Assembly (NCBI GenBank): GCA_902798545.1
Contig: CADBWQ010000004.1
Span: 1 to 64,000, forward strand
DNA length: 64,000 bases
Source: Oscillospiraceae bacterium
Lineage (GTDB): Bacteria > Bacillota > Clostridia > Oscillospirales > Oscillospiraceae
Reading direction: 5' to 3'
Notes under the pieces: model-generated
What the model saw: the letters and a program-made list of their open reading frames with translations, nothing else
What the model was told of the DNA's origin: nothing
Database searches by the model: none
Shown: piece after piece, positions 9,352-17,824 of the stretch
Position numbering within the stretch: the first letter of the stretch is position 1
Layout of the letters: each line of letters starts with the position of its first letter
Position numbers and translations under genes: made by a program

Positions 9352-10227
9352 TCAGCGGAGCTGTTCCGCCTTGGCGATGATGAACTCCCTCAGCCAGTCT
9401 CCCGCTTCTTCGTTGCGAAGCGCGAAGTCGATGATCGCCTCGAGATAGCCCTTGAGATTTCCGGTGTCATAGCGTCTGCCCTCGAAGTCCACACCGCACA
9501 TCGGCTCGTGCCGCACCAGTTCCTTCATGCCGTCGGTCAGCTGGATTTCGTTGTTCCGCCCGGGCGCGGTGTGCTCCAGGATGTCGAAGATGCCCGCGGT
9601 CAGAACATAACGGCCGAGAATCGCGTAGTTGGAGAATTTCTCCTCCAGTGTCGGCTTCTCGTTCATATCGCTGATGCGATAGACCCGATCGGAGAGCTTC
9701 TCTTCCAGTTTTACCGAAGAGTACTTCACGATCAGCTCATCCGGAACCTCGTGGATTGCCACCGCGCTGCAGTTGTTCGCTTCCGTGGCTTCCACCAGCT
9801 GCTTCAGGACCGGTTTCTCCCCCAGCATGATATCATCGCCCAGGAGCACCGCAAAAGGCTCATCGCCGACAAAGCTTCTGGCGCGCCACACTGCGTGCCC
9901 GAGGCCCTTGGTCTCCTTCTGGCGCAGGAACAGCACATCTGCCATGTCCGCCACCGCGCGGATGGTCTGCGCTTCTTTCTCCTTGCCATCCTTCAGGAGC
10001 CGCTCCTCCAGATCCGGCGCATAGTCAAAGTAGTCTTCGATGGGGGACTTGCCGCGGTTGGTGATGATCAGGATCTGCTCGACGCCGGCTGCCACCGCTT
10101 CCTCCACGATATACTGAAGGACCGGCTTGTCCACCAGGGGCAGCATCTCCTTCGGGATGCTCTTGGTGTTGGGCAGAAGGCGGGTACCCAATCCGGCAGC
10201 GGGAATAATTGCTTTTCTCACTTTCAT
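9352..10227 (-). CDS. galU: UTP-glucose-1-phosphate uridylyltransferase
   Basis: This enzyme makes UDP-glucose from UTP and glucose 1-phosphate, a donor for surface glycans and glycolipids. It is 291 residues long. The nucleotide-binding N-terminus AAGLGTRLLPNTKSIPKEM is canonical for GalU, followed by LVDKPVLQYIVEEA, the GDDIMLGE metal-binding strand, and ILGRYVLTAGIFDIL. GAGG precedes the ATG by seven bases. It is the last gene of the minus-strand series that starts near 17.8 kb, after queH. Its product plausibly feeds the polysaccharide genes further right in the window. Confidence 0.95.
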   Translation of the reverse strand: MKVRKAIIPAAGLGTRLLPNTKSIPKEMLPLVDKPVLQYIVEEAVAAGVEQILIITNRGKSPIEDYFDYAPDLEERLLKDGKEKEAQTIRAVADMADVLFLRQKETKGLGHAVWRARSFVGDEPFAVLLGDDIMLGEKPVLKQLVEATEANNCSAVAIHEVPDELIVKYSSVKLEEKLSDRVYRISDMNEKPTLEEKFSNYAILGRYVLTAGIFDILEHTAPGRNNEIQLTDGMKELVRHEPMCGVDFEGRRYDTGNLKGYLEAIIDFALRNEEAGDWLREFIIAKAEQLR

Positions 10228-10275
10228 CGTTGCACCTCGAACTCTTTCTTGTTGTCGTTCTTCTTATTTTTATTA

Positions 10276-10908
10276 TTATTCGGTTGCGGAATGATCACCG
10301 TGTTTCAGTCTCTCTGCGGAATATTCACATCCGCAGTAGTTCTGACGATAGATCCCGTACTGATCGCAGAGCTGCCGGGACCGGAGTTCCCGTCCGCGCT
10401 TCTTGAATTCCGACGGGAGCCACCGCACGCCGTATTCCTCCGCAAAAGCCTCGCCCAACGCGTTAATGCGCAGCGGATCCTTGTGCCGGGACAGCGTCAG
10501 CGTGCTGCAGAACCAGTCAAAGCCGTTCTCCGCGGCATAAGCCGCCGCTTCGCGCAGACGCAGACGGAAGCACTCGGTACAGCGCGCACCGCCCTCCGGT
10601 TCCTTCTCCAGTCCCCGGACCGCCTGATCCCATGCCTCGCTCCCGCGGGGACGGGTGACAACCTGGACTGACTCCTCCAGACCCATGGCGTGGATCAGCT
10701 TCAGCTGTGCTTCCAGACGCCGGTCAAACTCCTCCTGGGGCCAGATGTTCGGGTTATACCAGTAGAGCGTAACGCAAAAATACTGCGTGAGGTACTCCAG
10801 GACCGAGCTGGAGCAGGGGCCGCAGCAGCTGTGGAGCAGCAGGCGCGGCTTTGCGCCCTTCTGTCCGGCGATGATCTCGTCCAGCTCCTGCTGGTAATTA
10901 CGCCTCAT
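10276..10908 (-). CDS. queH: Epoxyqueuosine reductase QueH
   Basis: QueH reduces epoxyqueuosine to queuosine in tRNA and is the iron-sulfur enzyme used instead of QueG by many Clostridia. The 210-residue protein has the N-terminal cysteine motif LLLHSCCGPCSS near residues 23-34, a second cysteine pair in the middle (ARCTECFRLRL), and a C-terminal YCGCEYS motif. Together these supply the cluster and metal ligands of the former DUF208 family. Its start overlaps the end of the Hpt gene by 11 bases. No other queuosine gene is in the window. Confidence 0.92.
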   Translation of the reverse strand: MRRNYQQELDEIIAGQKGAKPRLLLHSCCGPCSSSVLEYLTQYFCVTLYWYNPNIWPQEEFDRRLEAQLKLIHAMGLEESVQVVTRPRGSEAWDQAVRGLEKEPEGGARCTECFRLRLREAAAYAAENGFDWFCSTLTLSRHKDPLRINALGEAFAEEYGVRWLPSEFKKRGRELRSRQLCDQYGIYRQNYCGCEYSAERLKHGDHSATE

Positions 10909-11245
10909 CTCTCAGCGCCAGCAGCTTCTCGCGCTGTTCCCGGATCGTCTCATACAGCCCGGTGTAATCCGCGTCTTTGCCGCCGCGAAGCAGCTCTGTC
11001 ATCTCAGACGCCGGCTCCGCCAGCGGTGTCAGGGCCAGGTTTCCGAGCATTCCTTTCAGCGCATGGGCAGCTTCAAAGCTCTCTTTGCTGTTCCCCGCTT
11101 CCACAGCTGCCTGCAGTCTGCCAAAGCCGGCATCATCGACGGCCATGTTCACCAGGCGCAGATAAAACGCCTCGTTGTTCATGCAGCGCGCCAGACCTTC
11201 GTCTACATTGGCTCCGTATGCTCTGAGTTTATCAATTGTCAGCAT
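10898..11245 (-). CDS. Hpt-domain phosphotransfer protein
   Basis: This 115-residue, all-helical stand-alone protein has a histidine phosphotransfer signature: AAHALKGMLGNLALTPLAE, where the His of AHALKG is the expected phosphate carrier. Such proteins relay phosphate between a hybrid sensor kinase and a response regulator. No kinase or receiver is encoded nearby, so the partners are elsewhere. The start at 11245 (GGAG about 10 bases upstream) is preferred over an earlier in-frame codon at 11317 that lies inside the preceding gene. It overlaps the preceding gene by 14 bases and queH by 11, suggesting tight co-expression. Confidence 0.85.
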   Translation of the reverse strand: MLTIDKLRAYGANVDEGLARCMNNEAFYLRLVNMAVDDAGFGRLQAAVEAGNSKESFEAAHALKGMLGNLALTPLAEPASEMTELLRGGKDADYTGLYETIREQREKLLALRDEA

Positions 11246-11762
11246 TTTCGTCTTCTCCTCCCGCTGTCGGCTCTGTTCCGTTTTCTTCAGGGAACCAGGT
11301 AATCTCTTCGCCCTCATCGGTGCTGACGCTGTCCACCGCGTTCTCGATGAGCTTGATCATTTCCCAGACCGAGCGGAACTGAATGGTCCTGTCCTCTTCC
11401 ATCCAGGTGATCCGCCCCTGCCAGCTGCTGTTCTGCCGGTGCTGTACCCGTACGATAAAAGTTCCGATATCTCCGTGCTTTGTCAGAAGGGATTCGTCGC
11501 TCATAATTCTGTTCCTTTCGTGGATTTTTCCGTCCGGCTTCGCCGTCTCGGTAAAACTGCGGCTGTTGGTTCCGGGATGCGGAAAGCGCAGCCAGTCGTA
11601 AAGCTTCTCCATCCGCAGCGTCATCTGTCCGATGCCCTGGAAAGGCACCGGGCTTTCACTGTAGCTGTGATAAAACTCCCCCGCCAGTTCGCCCTCGTTG
11701 TTTCGGTTGATGCACAGGACCACCCCGTTTGGCGCTCCGATATACCACTGTGTTTTCTCCAT
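11232..11762 (-). CDS. Uncharacterised two-part cytoplasmic protein
   Basis: This 176-residue protein matches no family I can name. There is no signal peptide or membrane segment. The first half (MEKTQWYIGAPNGVVLCINR onward) looks like a beta-rich module with NNEGELAGEFYHSYSE. The second half, from about residue 85 (HGDIGTFIVRVQHRQNSSWQ), resembles small Clostridia proteins of about 60-70 residues, ending in an acidic tail. It may be a fusion of two short modules. It starts 13 bases after the BTAD regulator and overlaps the Hpt gene, so it probably belongs to the same regulatory unit. The ATG at 11762 is preferred to a GTG at 11774. Confidence 0.6.
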   Translation of the reverse strand: MEKTQWYIGAPNGVVLCINRNNEGELAGEFYHSYSESPVPFQGIGQMTLRMEKLYDWLRFPHPGTNSRSFTETAKPDGKIHERNRIMSDESLLTKHGDIGTFIVRVQHRQNSSWQGRITWMEEDRTIQFRSVWEMIKLIENAVDSVSTDEGEEITWFPEENGTEPTAGGEDENADN

Positions 11763-11775
11763 GGCGCCACTCACC

Positions 11776-13023
11776 TCACGGTTTCTGTCTCATGCCGGGA
11801 TCCGTCAGCTCCACGGGCGGAACCCAGAAGACGGAATTGACGTAGTACTGGATTCTGGTCCGCTGCCGGCCGATGATGAATCGCTCATTGACGCGTTTCT
11901 GGACGACGCTGCAGTTTTCTCTGGTCGTGTTGACCAGAAGGGCAAGATACTGTCCTTTTCCGTACTGGGTCATGGCATCGCCCCGTCGAATGGAGCGCCG
12001 CACGGCGTCTCCCATTCTTGTGGCGAGTTCTTCCAGCATCGGGCCATCGCGGAGCGGGTTTCCCTTCCCGTCGATCACCGTGCAGAGCATCAGATAAACT
12101 GACTGCCCGCCGCGTTCCAGCATGCGTTCCACCATCCGGTAGATTCCGACAAAAATCGGATAACTGCAGAGATAGCCGCCCGGGAAATCGTCATTCTGCC
12201 CGGTGAGTTCCGCCTGGATCACATCCAGTGATTCATGCTGGTGCTGCATGCCTGTTCCAAGGCGCTCCAGCTGTTCCAGCATCTTCCGTGACGGGCGCAG
12301 TCCCTGTTCATTGAAATAATACTGTACCGTATCGTCATAGAGCCTGCGCGCTTCCTCATAACGGCCCAGGGAGACCAGGGCCTCCATGGTCAGCGTCTCC
12401 CAGTCCGCAAGCGGATCGATCTTTGAGGCAAGGGTGCCGAGTTCTTCCAGCTGGAAGTAATCCTGCTCCTCCCGCAGGCGTTCCGCCGCGCGCTCCGCAC
12501 ACAGGCAGAAAATCCGCTTGAGTCTCCGGGCTTCCTGGGCTGCCCAGATGACCGCGGTCTGGTTCGGAAGGAATTCCCCGGTGTACCAGTGGGTCGCCTC
12601 CTGATAGAGGGCGAGCTGCTCGTCCTTGTCTTCCGCCGCTTCCGCCTCGTGATACAGGCGCTCAAACTCCGCTGCATCCTCCACGATCGGAATCTCATGC
12701 GTCCAGAAGAAGACGCCCTTGCGCTGTTCGATGTAGTTTACCGGGGGCAGCCCCGCTTTCTGCAGCTTCTTCTTGGTGTTGTAGATGACGCTCTGCAGCG
12801 CGTGGTGGACATTGCTCATGTCCCGGTCTTCAAACAGCAGCTCCTCCAGCCGGTCCCGCGTCACGCCGTGCTCCCGGTTGTGCAGCAGGATCTGCAGCAG
12901 GCTTGTCAGCTGGGACTCGTTCGACTTGGAACCTCCGGCAATCAGCTTTCCGTTCCAGCGCACCGAAAATCCGCCCAGCATCCGAACGTAGAGAATATTC
13001 GGTTTGGACTCTGTCATTCTCAT
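11776..13023 (-). CDS. SARP/BTAD-type regulator with degenerate GGDEF-like C-terminus
   Basis: This 415-residue protein has an N-terminal winged helix (about 10-105; LGGFSVRWNGKLIAGG and NVHHALQSVIYNTKKKLQ). A bacterial transcriptional activator domain of TPR-like helices follows (about 110-255; FERLYHEAEAAEDKDEQLAL, YNEQ-type end). The C-terminal 130 residues read like a nucleotide-cyclase/GGDEF fold (IFVGIYRMVERMLERGGQSV, RRSIRRGDAMTQYGKGQYLA). The GGDEF signature is replaced by YGKGQY, so catalysis is not expected. It lies 72 bases after pilT and directly before two small genes. It may control the pilus-like genes; ligand and targets are unknown. Confidence 0.8.
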   Translation of the reverse strand: MRMTESKPNILYVRMLGGFSVRWNGKLIAGGSKSNESQLTSLLQILLHNREHGVTRDRLEELLFEDRDMSNVHHALQSVIYNTKKKLQKAGLPPVNYIEQRKGVFFWTHEIPIVEDAAEFERLYHEAEAAEDKDEQLALYQEATHWYTGEFLPNQTAVIWAAQEARRLKRIFCLCAERAAERLREEQDYFQLEELGTLASKIDPLADWETLTMEALVSLGRYEEARRLYDDTVQYYFNEQGLRPSRKMLEQLERLGTGMQHQHESLDVIQAELTGQNDDFPGGYLCSYPIFVGIYRMVERMLERGGQSVYLMLCTVIDGKGNPLRDGPMLEELATRMGDAVRRSIRRGDAMTQYGKGQYLALLVNTTRENCSVVQKRVNERFIIGRQRTRIQYYVNSVFWVPPVELTDPGMRQKP

Positions 13024-13095
13024 TTCAGCCTTACCCCCCTCCGTTCCCGGACTGTGACTGTTTCCGTGTATTCAGAATGGTGTAAAATCCATTGC

Positions 13096-14160
13096 TCAGA
13101 TGCTCAGCCGTTTTACCATGTTCTCATAGTTGACGCAGGAAACCAGCGCCGTGTCCCTGGTGATTTTCTTCTCTCTGTAGAGTCTGAGGAGGCTTCCGTC
13201 CATCGTGCACATGCCGTCTGCCGCACCCGCCTGCATTGCCGACTCCAATTGGTGCAGCTTGTCTTCACGGATCATGTTCTGGATGGCGGTCGTCGTCTTC
13301 ATGATCTCAAACACCGCGGTCTGACCGCCGTCCGTGGACGGGACCAGCTGCTGGCAGACGACACCTTTCAGGATCTGGGCCAGCTGAATCTTCACCTGCT
13401 TCTGCTGGTTGGCCGGAAACACGTCCAGAATACGGTTGATGGTATTGGCGGCGCTGCTGGTGTGCAGCGTGCTGAGCAGCAAAACGCCGGTCTCTGCCGC
13501 GGTGATGGCAGCTGAAATCGTGTCATAGTCGCGCATCTCGCCCAGGAGAATCACATCCGGGCTCTCGCGCAGTGCCGAACGGAGCGACTCCAGGTATCCC
13601 GGGGTATCAATGGAGATTTCCCTCTGCGTCACGATTGCCCTGTCGTGGCGATGAATGTACTCGATGGGGTCCTCCATGGTGATGATGTGGCAGTCGCGGC
13701 TGCGGTTGATGCGATCGATCATGCATGCCAGCGTCGTGGACTTTCCCGTCCCGGCGGAGCCGGTAATCAGGACCAGACCCTTCTTGTTGTCCGCCAGCGA
13801 CAGGACACTCTCCGGAATTCCAAGCTTCACCGGGTCCGGCAGGCCGAAACGGATCACACGGATCACGGCCGCCAGCGAGCCGCGCTGCCGAAATACGTTG
13901 ACACGAAAGCGTCCGAGCTGCGGCACCGAAAAGGAGAAGTCGTCGTCGACGCCCTGCTCCAGATTCCGGCGGTCTCTGTGGCTGAGTTCGTAGACGGAAT
14001 CCACCAGCACGCGGATGTCATCCGGTTTCAGAAGGCCCTCCGGGAGTCTCTCCTGATGTCCGCCGCATTTGAAGGTCACCGGGAGTCCCGCGATGAGAAA
14101 GATGTCAGCGGCATCCGAGCCGATCGCTCTCTGCAGTATTTCCTCTATGGTCATTCTCAA
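13096..14160 (-). CDS. pilT: PilT-type twitching motility ATPase
   Basis: This hexameric secretion ATPase powers pilus retraction in type IV pilus systems. It is 354 residues long. The Walker A motif GSAGTGKST lies near residues 132-140. The Asp box HIITMEDPIEY, Walker B DVILLGEMRD and His box LLLSTLHTSS are present. The PilT-specific C-terminal AIRNLIRE-like motif appears as AIQNMIREDK, which separates it from PilB/GspE assembly ATPases. It overlaps the next upstream gene by four bases. No PilB is in the window, so this may be the only ATPase of a reduced system, or the rest lies elsewhere. Confidence 0.9.
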   Translation of the reverse strand: MRMTIEEILQRAIGSDAADIFLIAGLPVTFKCGGHQERLPEGLLKPDDIRVLVDSVYELSHRDRRNLEQGVDDDFSFSVPQLGRFRVNVFRQRGSLAAVIRVIRFGLPDPVKLGIPESVLSLADNKKGLVLITGSAGTGKSTTLACMIDRINRSRDCHIITMEDPIEYIHRHDRAIVTQREISIDTPGYLESLRSALRESPDVILLGEMRDYDTISAAITAAETGVLLLSTLHTSSAANTINRILDVFPANQQKQVKIQLAQILKGVVCQQLVPSTDGGQTAVFEIMKTTTAIQNMIREDKLHQLESAMQAGAADGMCTMDGSLLRLYREKKITRDTALVSCVNYENMVKRLSI

Positions 14161-14558
14161 AATCCTCCGTCCCAGAGTGTTCCGAGGCTGTCATCCTCTT
14201 CCCAGCCTTTCTCCTGACGCCAGGAGACGACGGAATATCCGCCCTCCCGGTCCGGCCGGAAACCGATCTTCAGCGTCGCTCCGTCCTGCTCAAATGCGAT
14301 CCGGTATATGCCCGCAGCATCCCGCTGCCAGTCCATGAGTCCGTAATCCGCAGGGTCCGTCTCGCTCAATTCCCGCAGGAATTCCTGTCCCTGCCGCTCC
14401 AGTGCGTATCGGGTTTCAACGGTCTGTGCGTATTTTTCCGCGAGGCGGAGATCTGCCCGCGCGGTCGTGAATGTCAGGATTGCAAGCGTCGTGAGGCAGA
14501 TGCTGATCACCGTGAGGAGCAGCGCCAGCGGCCCCAGCTTGATGGGTGTCTGTTTCAT
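14157..14558 (-). CDS. Pilus-locus small membrane protein 1
   Basis: This 133-residue protein has one N-terminal hydrophobic helix (about residues 9-31, GPLALLLTVISICLTTLAIL) followed by a helical then beta-rich exposed domain. The form resembles a pseudopilin or minor pilin, but the canonical G-F-x3-E cleavage motif is missing. It overlaps pilT and the preceding gene by four bases each (ATGA), so the three are translationally coupled. The gene position argues for a structural or assembly part of the pilus-like system. Confidence 0.6.
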   Translation of the reverse strand: MKQTPIKLGPLALLLTVISICLTTLAILTFTTARADLRLAEKYAQTVETRYALERQGQEFLRELSETDPADYGLMDWQRDAAGIYRIAFEQDGATLKIGFRPDREGGYSVVSWRQEKGWEEDDSLGTLWDGGF

Positions 14559-15004
14559 CCGCTCACCTCCGGTCGAAAGGCCTTCGTCTCCAGACGGAAG
14601 ACCGGCTCTGCCGTTTCGCCGCAGTGCACTTCGACCACACTGCCGACCATGGTTCCGGTCCCGGTCTCCTCCGGGAGCCAGGTCACATCCACGCGATAGC
14701 CGCCGTCGCGCTCCGGCAGCAGATCGCCATCATACCGGGCTGTAACCCCCGCCGCATCCTGCATCGGAAATGCGTTGTCGTTTTCATTCAGCAAGGCCAG
14801 CAGTTCATCTGCCGTTTTGCTCGCCGAGACGGCTTCTGCCGCGTTCCCTGCCAGCACCACCGCGTCGGTAAGCTGTTTTGCCTTCACACTCTGCATCTGA
14901 GCCAGGCCGAAAATCTGTGTCAGCACAAGGATGATGGCGATGAAAACCACGATCAGCATCAGGGTCTCCAGATAGAAGCCCGTAATATGACTCTGTCTCT
15001 TCAT
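14555..15004 (-). CDS. Pilus-locus small membrane protein 2, prepilin-like
   Basis: This 149-residue protein has a short basic leader, then HITGFYLETLMLIVVFIAII: a G-F-Y-L-E order that looks like a class III prepilin site with the acidic residue one position early. A long hydrophobic helix and a soluble domain with FRLETKAFRPEVSG at the end follow. Processing by a prepilin peptidase is plausible but none is encoded here. It overlaps its neighbours by four bases on both sides. Confidence 0.6.
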   Translation of the reverse strand: MKRQSHITGFYLETLMLIVVFIAIILVLTQIFGLAQMQSVKAKQLTDAVVLAGNAAEAVSASKTADELLALLNENDNAFPMQDAAGVTARYDGDLLPERDGGYRVDVTWLPEETGTGTMVGSVVEVHCGETAEPVFRLETKAFRPEVSG

Positions 15005-15468
15005 CGGCCGTCCTCCCCGCTCCGCAGGTGCACCAGCACGCTGCCGGCGTCCGTCTCCAGTCTCAGCAGATTACCGGGCAGTTTTTTCGCTTCGAAGCGC
15101 GCTGTTTCTCCGAGCCTCTGCGCCTCTTCCGGCCGCAGCGCTGCATCGGCGGCAGCATAATCCTCCAGCAGAATTCCATCCTTATGATAAATCCGCAGAG
15201 CGTAGCCGCTGTTTCCGTCTTCAAGCACAAGCACCCGGCCCAGCGCCGGATCTTCCGGGAGCGAGACCGCATCTGCCGCGTCGTAGGCCTTCACGGTGGT
15301 GGAGAGATAGGACAGAAGCGCGCGTTTGTGCATGTTGTCATTCTGACCGGCAACCGTATTGCGATAGCTCTGTGCGCCAAACACCACCAGCAGGAAAAAA
15401 CCTGCCAGAAACAGCGCTGCGATCCCAATGGTATAAAACCCGATGGGAGAGCTCTTCTGTGCCTTCAC
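15001..15468 (-). CDS. Pilus-locus membrane protein 3 (DUF4860-like)
   Basis: This 155-residue protein has the leader MKAQKSSPIGFYTIGIAALF followed by one hydrophobic helix and a soluble domain (LLSYLSTTVKAYDAADAV, GYALRIYHKDGILLEDY). It resembles the DUF4860 family found beside T2SS/T4P-type ATPases in Clostridia; that match is from memory. Like gene 2 it has a G-F-Y junction before the helix but no acidic residue after it. It ends in a four-base overlap with the next gene. Confidence 0.6.
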   Translation of the reverse strand: MKAQKSSPIGFYTIGIAALFLAGFFLLVVFGAQSYRNTVAGQNDNMHKRALLSYLSTTVKAYDAADAVSLPEDPALGRVLVLEDGNSGYALRIYHKDGILLEDYAAADAALRPEEAQRLGETARFEAKKLPGNLLRLETDAGSVLVHLRSGEDGR

Positions 15469-15488
15469 CGCTCTGTCCTCCTCTCATT

Positions 15489-15803
15489 TCATTTTTTCGT
15501 AACCCGTATCGTCGGCGGCAGGTTGGAGGCGAACGCGTCATAGGTCACATAGAAATCCTGCGTGTTCACCTGCAGGCCGTAATTGTCCTCCAGATACTGC
15601 AGATCCGGCGGATAGGCCCCCTCCACGGCATAACACTGCAGTGCGCTGCGCTGGACAGCCGCGCGAATCGCGACGGCGCTGCCGTCGCTGAGATCCCGCC
15701 CGCCGCCGCGGGCAAAGATCAGGATCAGCGCCGCGATGAGCAGCAGAATCAGCAGCAGCCAGAGAATCCAGCTTTTACGCTTTACAAGTCTGTCCGAATA
15801 CAT
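15489..15803 (-). CDS. Pilus-locus membrane protein 4, GspG-like soluble part
   Basis: This 104-residue protein has a basic N-terminus, one TM helix (about 12-32) and a short exposed region with AAVQRSALQCYAVEGAYPPD followed by LQYLEDNYGL. That pattern (helix, then Tyr-Pro-x3-Leu-x2-Leu) is what major pseudopilins of the GspG type show after the N-terminal helix. The prepilin cleavage site is absent. It lies between the PilC-like gene (12-base gap) and the DUF4860-like gene (20-base gap). Confidence 0.65.
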   Translation of the reverse strand: MYSDRLVKRKSWILWLLLILLLIAALILIFARGGGRDLSDGSAVAIRAAVQRSALQCYAVEGAYPPDLQYLEDNYGLQVNTQDFYVTYDAFASNLPPTIRVTKK

Positions 15804-15815
15804 GGCTTCTCTCCG

Positions 15816-16862
15816 TCAGGCGATGGAGTTCATCATGCCGATCAGCGGCAGCATCACACTCAGCAGCGAGAGCCCCACCGTGAACATCAGCACGCCGGAG
15901 AGCAGCGGATCAATGATCCCCACCAGTCTTTCCACAAGGTTCCCGCAGTTTTCCTCCAGAAGTCCGGTCAGGCGTTCGAGGACGTGCTCCAGATTGCCGC
16001 TCCGCTCACCCGCCAGGAGCATCCGCCCGTATACCGGTTCAAAGAGTTCCTCATCATAGGCCGCCTGAGCAATGCTGTGTCCCTCTTCCATCCGCAGGAC
16101 GCAGCGCTTCAGTTTTTCCTCAACGGGCTTACAGTCCGTCATGGGCAGGCTGTTCAATACCGCCTCGTCCTGCATCTCCCCGCTGGCCAGGAACGTGCCG
16201 AGCGCGGAGGTAAAGCGGAACATGCCCATGCTCTCCAGGATGGAGGAGCAGAGTTTGTTTTTCCGCAGCAACGCCTCCACCTTCTCCCGCCTGCCGCTGT
16301 TCCAGAGCAGCAGACCTGCAATCAGGCCGGCGGCCAGCACCAGCATCAGGACCAGTGCGAACCAGCAGAACACATAAGCCAGGCGTACATAGCTGTAACT
16401 GGAGGCCGCGAGGCTCCCCGTCAGATTGTTATAGACGTCGGTAAACGCCGGCAGCACCATCACCAGCATGACCGCCAGAACCGCGATGATCAGGACCAGC
16501 ATCGCCGCCGGATAGGTCACCGCGTTGCGCAGCTTCTCCGAGATGGTCTTCTGATCCGCGTAATACCGGGCCAGTCGGAAGAGAATATCCTCCAGACGGC
16601 CGGAGCGCTCCCCCGCCTCAACCATCTGCAGCGCATAGTCCGGGAAAATCCCGCTCTCTTTCATCGCCGCCGCAAGGCCAAGCCCCCGGTCGACCTGCTC
16701 CTTCATGGTGGCAAGGCCCTGTTCCAGGATTCCGCCGCTCTGCGTTTTTTCACTCTGGAGCAGTGTGATGGCCTCGTCCGTCTGTATCCCGGCCTGTACC
16801 ATCATCGCCATGCTCTCGCAGAAGGCGCTGACACCCAGATCATCCAGTTTCTTTCCGCTCAT
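15816..16862 (-). CDS. PilC/GspF-family inner-membrane platform protein
   Basis: This 348-residue type II secretion F-family protein anchors the ATPase and pilin assembly at the membrane. It contains two T2SSF helical repeats. The first is marked by FCESMAMMVQAGIQTDEAIT and ALQMVEAGERSGRLEDILFR, the second by LGTFLASGEMQDEAVLNSL and GRMLLAGERSGNLEHVLERL. Three TM helices lie near residues 110-140, 165-190 and 320-345. The duplicated AGERSG motif is diagnostic. It lies in the same series as pilT and the pilin-like genes. Confidence 0.9.
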   Translation of the reverse strand: MSGKKLDDLGVSAFCESMAMMVQAGIQTDEAITLLQSEKTQSGGILEQGLATMKEQVDRGLGLAAAMKESGIFPDYALQMVEAGERSGRLEDILFRLARYYADQKTISEKLRNAVTYPAAMLVLIIAVLAVMLVMVLPAFTDVYNNLTGSLAASSYSYVRLAYVFCWFALVLMLVLAAGLIAGLLLWNSGRREKVEALLRKNKLCSSILESMGMFRFTSALGTFLASGEMQDEAVLNSLPMTDCKPVEEKLKRCVLRMEEGHSIAQAAYDEELFEPVYGRMLLAGERSGNLEHVLERLTGLLEENCGNLVERLVGIIDPLLSGVLMFTVGLSLLSVMLPLIGMMNSIA

Positions 16863-16895
16863 AGCTTCACCGCCCGTTTCATGAAATCAGTAGAA

Positions 16896-17789
16896 TCAGT
16901 AATAATAAACATCTGAATAGTTGCTGCCGTCACCGATAAAGTCCGCATCCGCGCCGTTGGCGGAGAAGGTCAGATCCATCCGGTTCCAGTTTTCCCCCCG
17001 TGCCTCGAAGCTCACCGTCACCCAGCCGGACTGCGGGGTATAGAACATGTTCCACGCGTGATACAGGCCCTGCGGCGCCACATAGCCAAAGATCATCTTC
17101 GTCGGGATGCCCTGGCTGCGCAGCATGGAAGCCGCCAGCGCGGCATAGTCAAAGCAGATTCCCTTTCCGGTCCGCATGGTCTCATCCGGATTCGGGAGAT
17201 ATCCGCTGCGCACCGTCGCCGCCTTCTCCCTGTCATAGGTCACCTGTGCGCAGACGAAGTTATAAACGGCGCTGACAACGCCCAGTTCGTCCGCCGCCCC
17301 GGCGGCAAGCTCTGCGGCTTTCTGTACGCACTCGGAGTCGCGGTTATAATTCACATAGGAACTCGGCCGCAGAAAGGGTTGAAACTCATCCTGCATCCAC
17401 ACGTCACAGGTGAAAGCATAGAGTTCGGAGTATTTCTTATCTACGACGTTCTCCATCACCCGGAAGCAGTAATATCCGTTCCCGCCCTGGAGGGGAAACA
17501 CCCCCGGCGTTCCGTTGGACGGCAGGTCGTAGTTATAGGTCACGTCGTCCTTGATGACCTGGAACTTGAGCCGCATGTCCGATGTTGCAGACACCGCAAC
17601 ATATCCCTGGTCCAGGCAGGATACATCCAGCCGGACCCGGTCGCCCGCCAGCGCGGCCGCTTCATGAAAGGCGGCATCCCGGTATTCCGGCGCGGTGTAA
17701 GCCGCCGCATTCGGGGACGGGAGCAGCACGCCTGACAGCAGCAGGAGCGTCACCAGAACAAGTATTCCTGTCTTCTCTGTCCGTTTCAG
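16896..17789 (-). CDS. Secreted transglutaminase-like protein, probable CTG start
   Basis: From the start proposed here the N-terminus (KRTEKTGILVLVTLLLLSGV, then NAAA) is a signal peptide. The mature part has a beta-rich region followed by a transglutaminase/protease-like core: TGKGICFDYAALAASMLRSQ with the catalytic Cys, then GLYHAWNMFYT with the His. These folds act as cysteine proteases or cross-linking enzymes at the surface. An ATG at 17834 opens the frame but overlaps the predicted -10 region. AGGAGG (17799-17804) lies nine bases before an in-frame CTG at 17789, giving 297 residues. It is the first gene of the pilus-like series. Confidence 0.8.
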   Translation of the reverse strand: MKRTEKTGILVLVTLLLLSGVLLPSPNAAAYTAPEYRDAAFHEAAALAGDRVRLDVSCLDQGYVAVSATSDMRLKFQVIKDDVTYNYDLPSNGTPGVFPLQGGNGYYCFRVMENVVDKKYSELYAFTCDVWMQDEFQPFLRPSSYVNYNRDSECVQKAAELAAGAADELGVVSAVYNFVCAQVTYDREKAATVRSGYLPNPDETMRTGKGICFDYAALAASMLRSQGIPTKMIFGYVAPQGLYHAWNMFYTPQSGWVTVSFEARGENWNRMDLTFSANGADADFIGDGSNYSDVYYY

Positions 17790-17824
17790 CTTCTCCCACC
17801 TCCTCCGGCGCCTGTTCTCAGCAC

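Noticed and set aside
15372-16916. Plus-strand frame of 514 codons, His/Gln-rich
   Set aside because: Its composition is what antisense reading of GC-rich coding sequence gives; the PilC-like gene on the other strand is clear.
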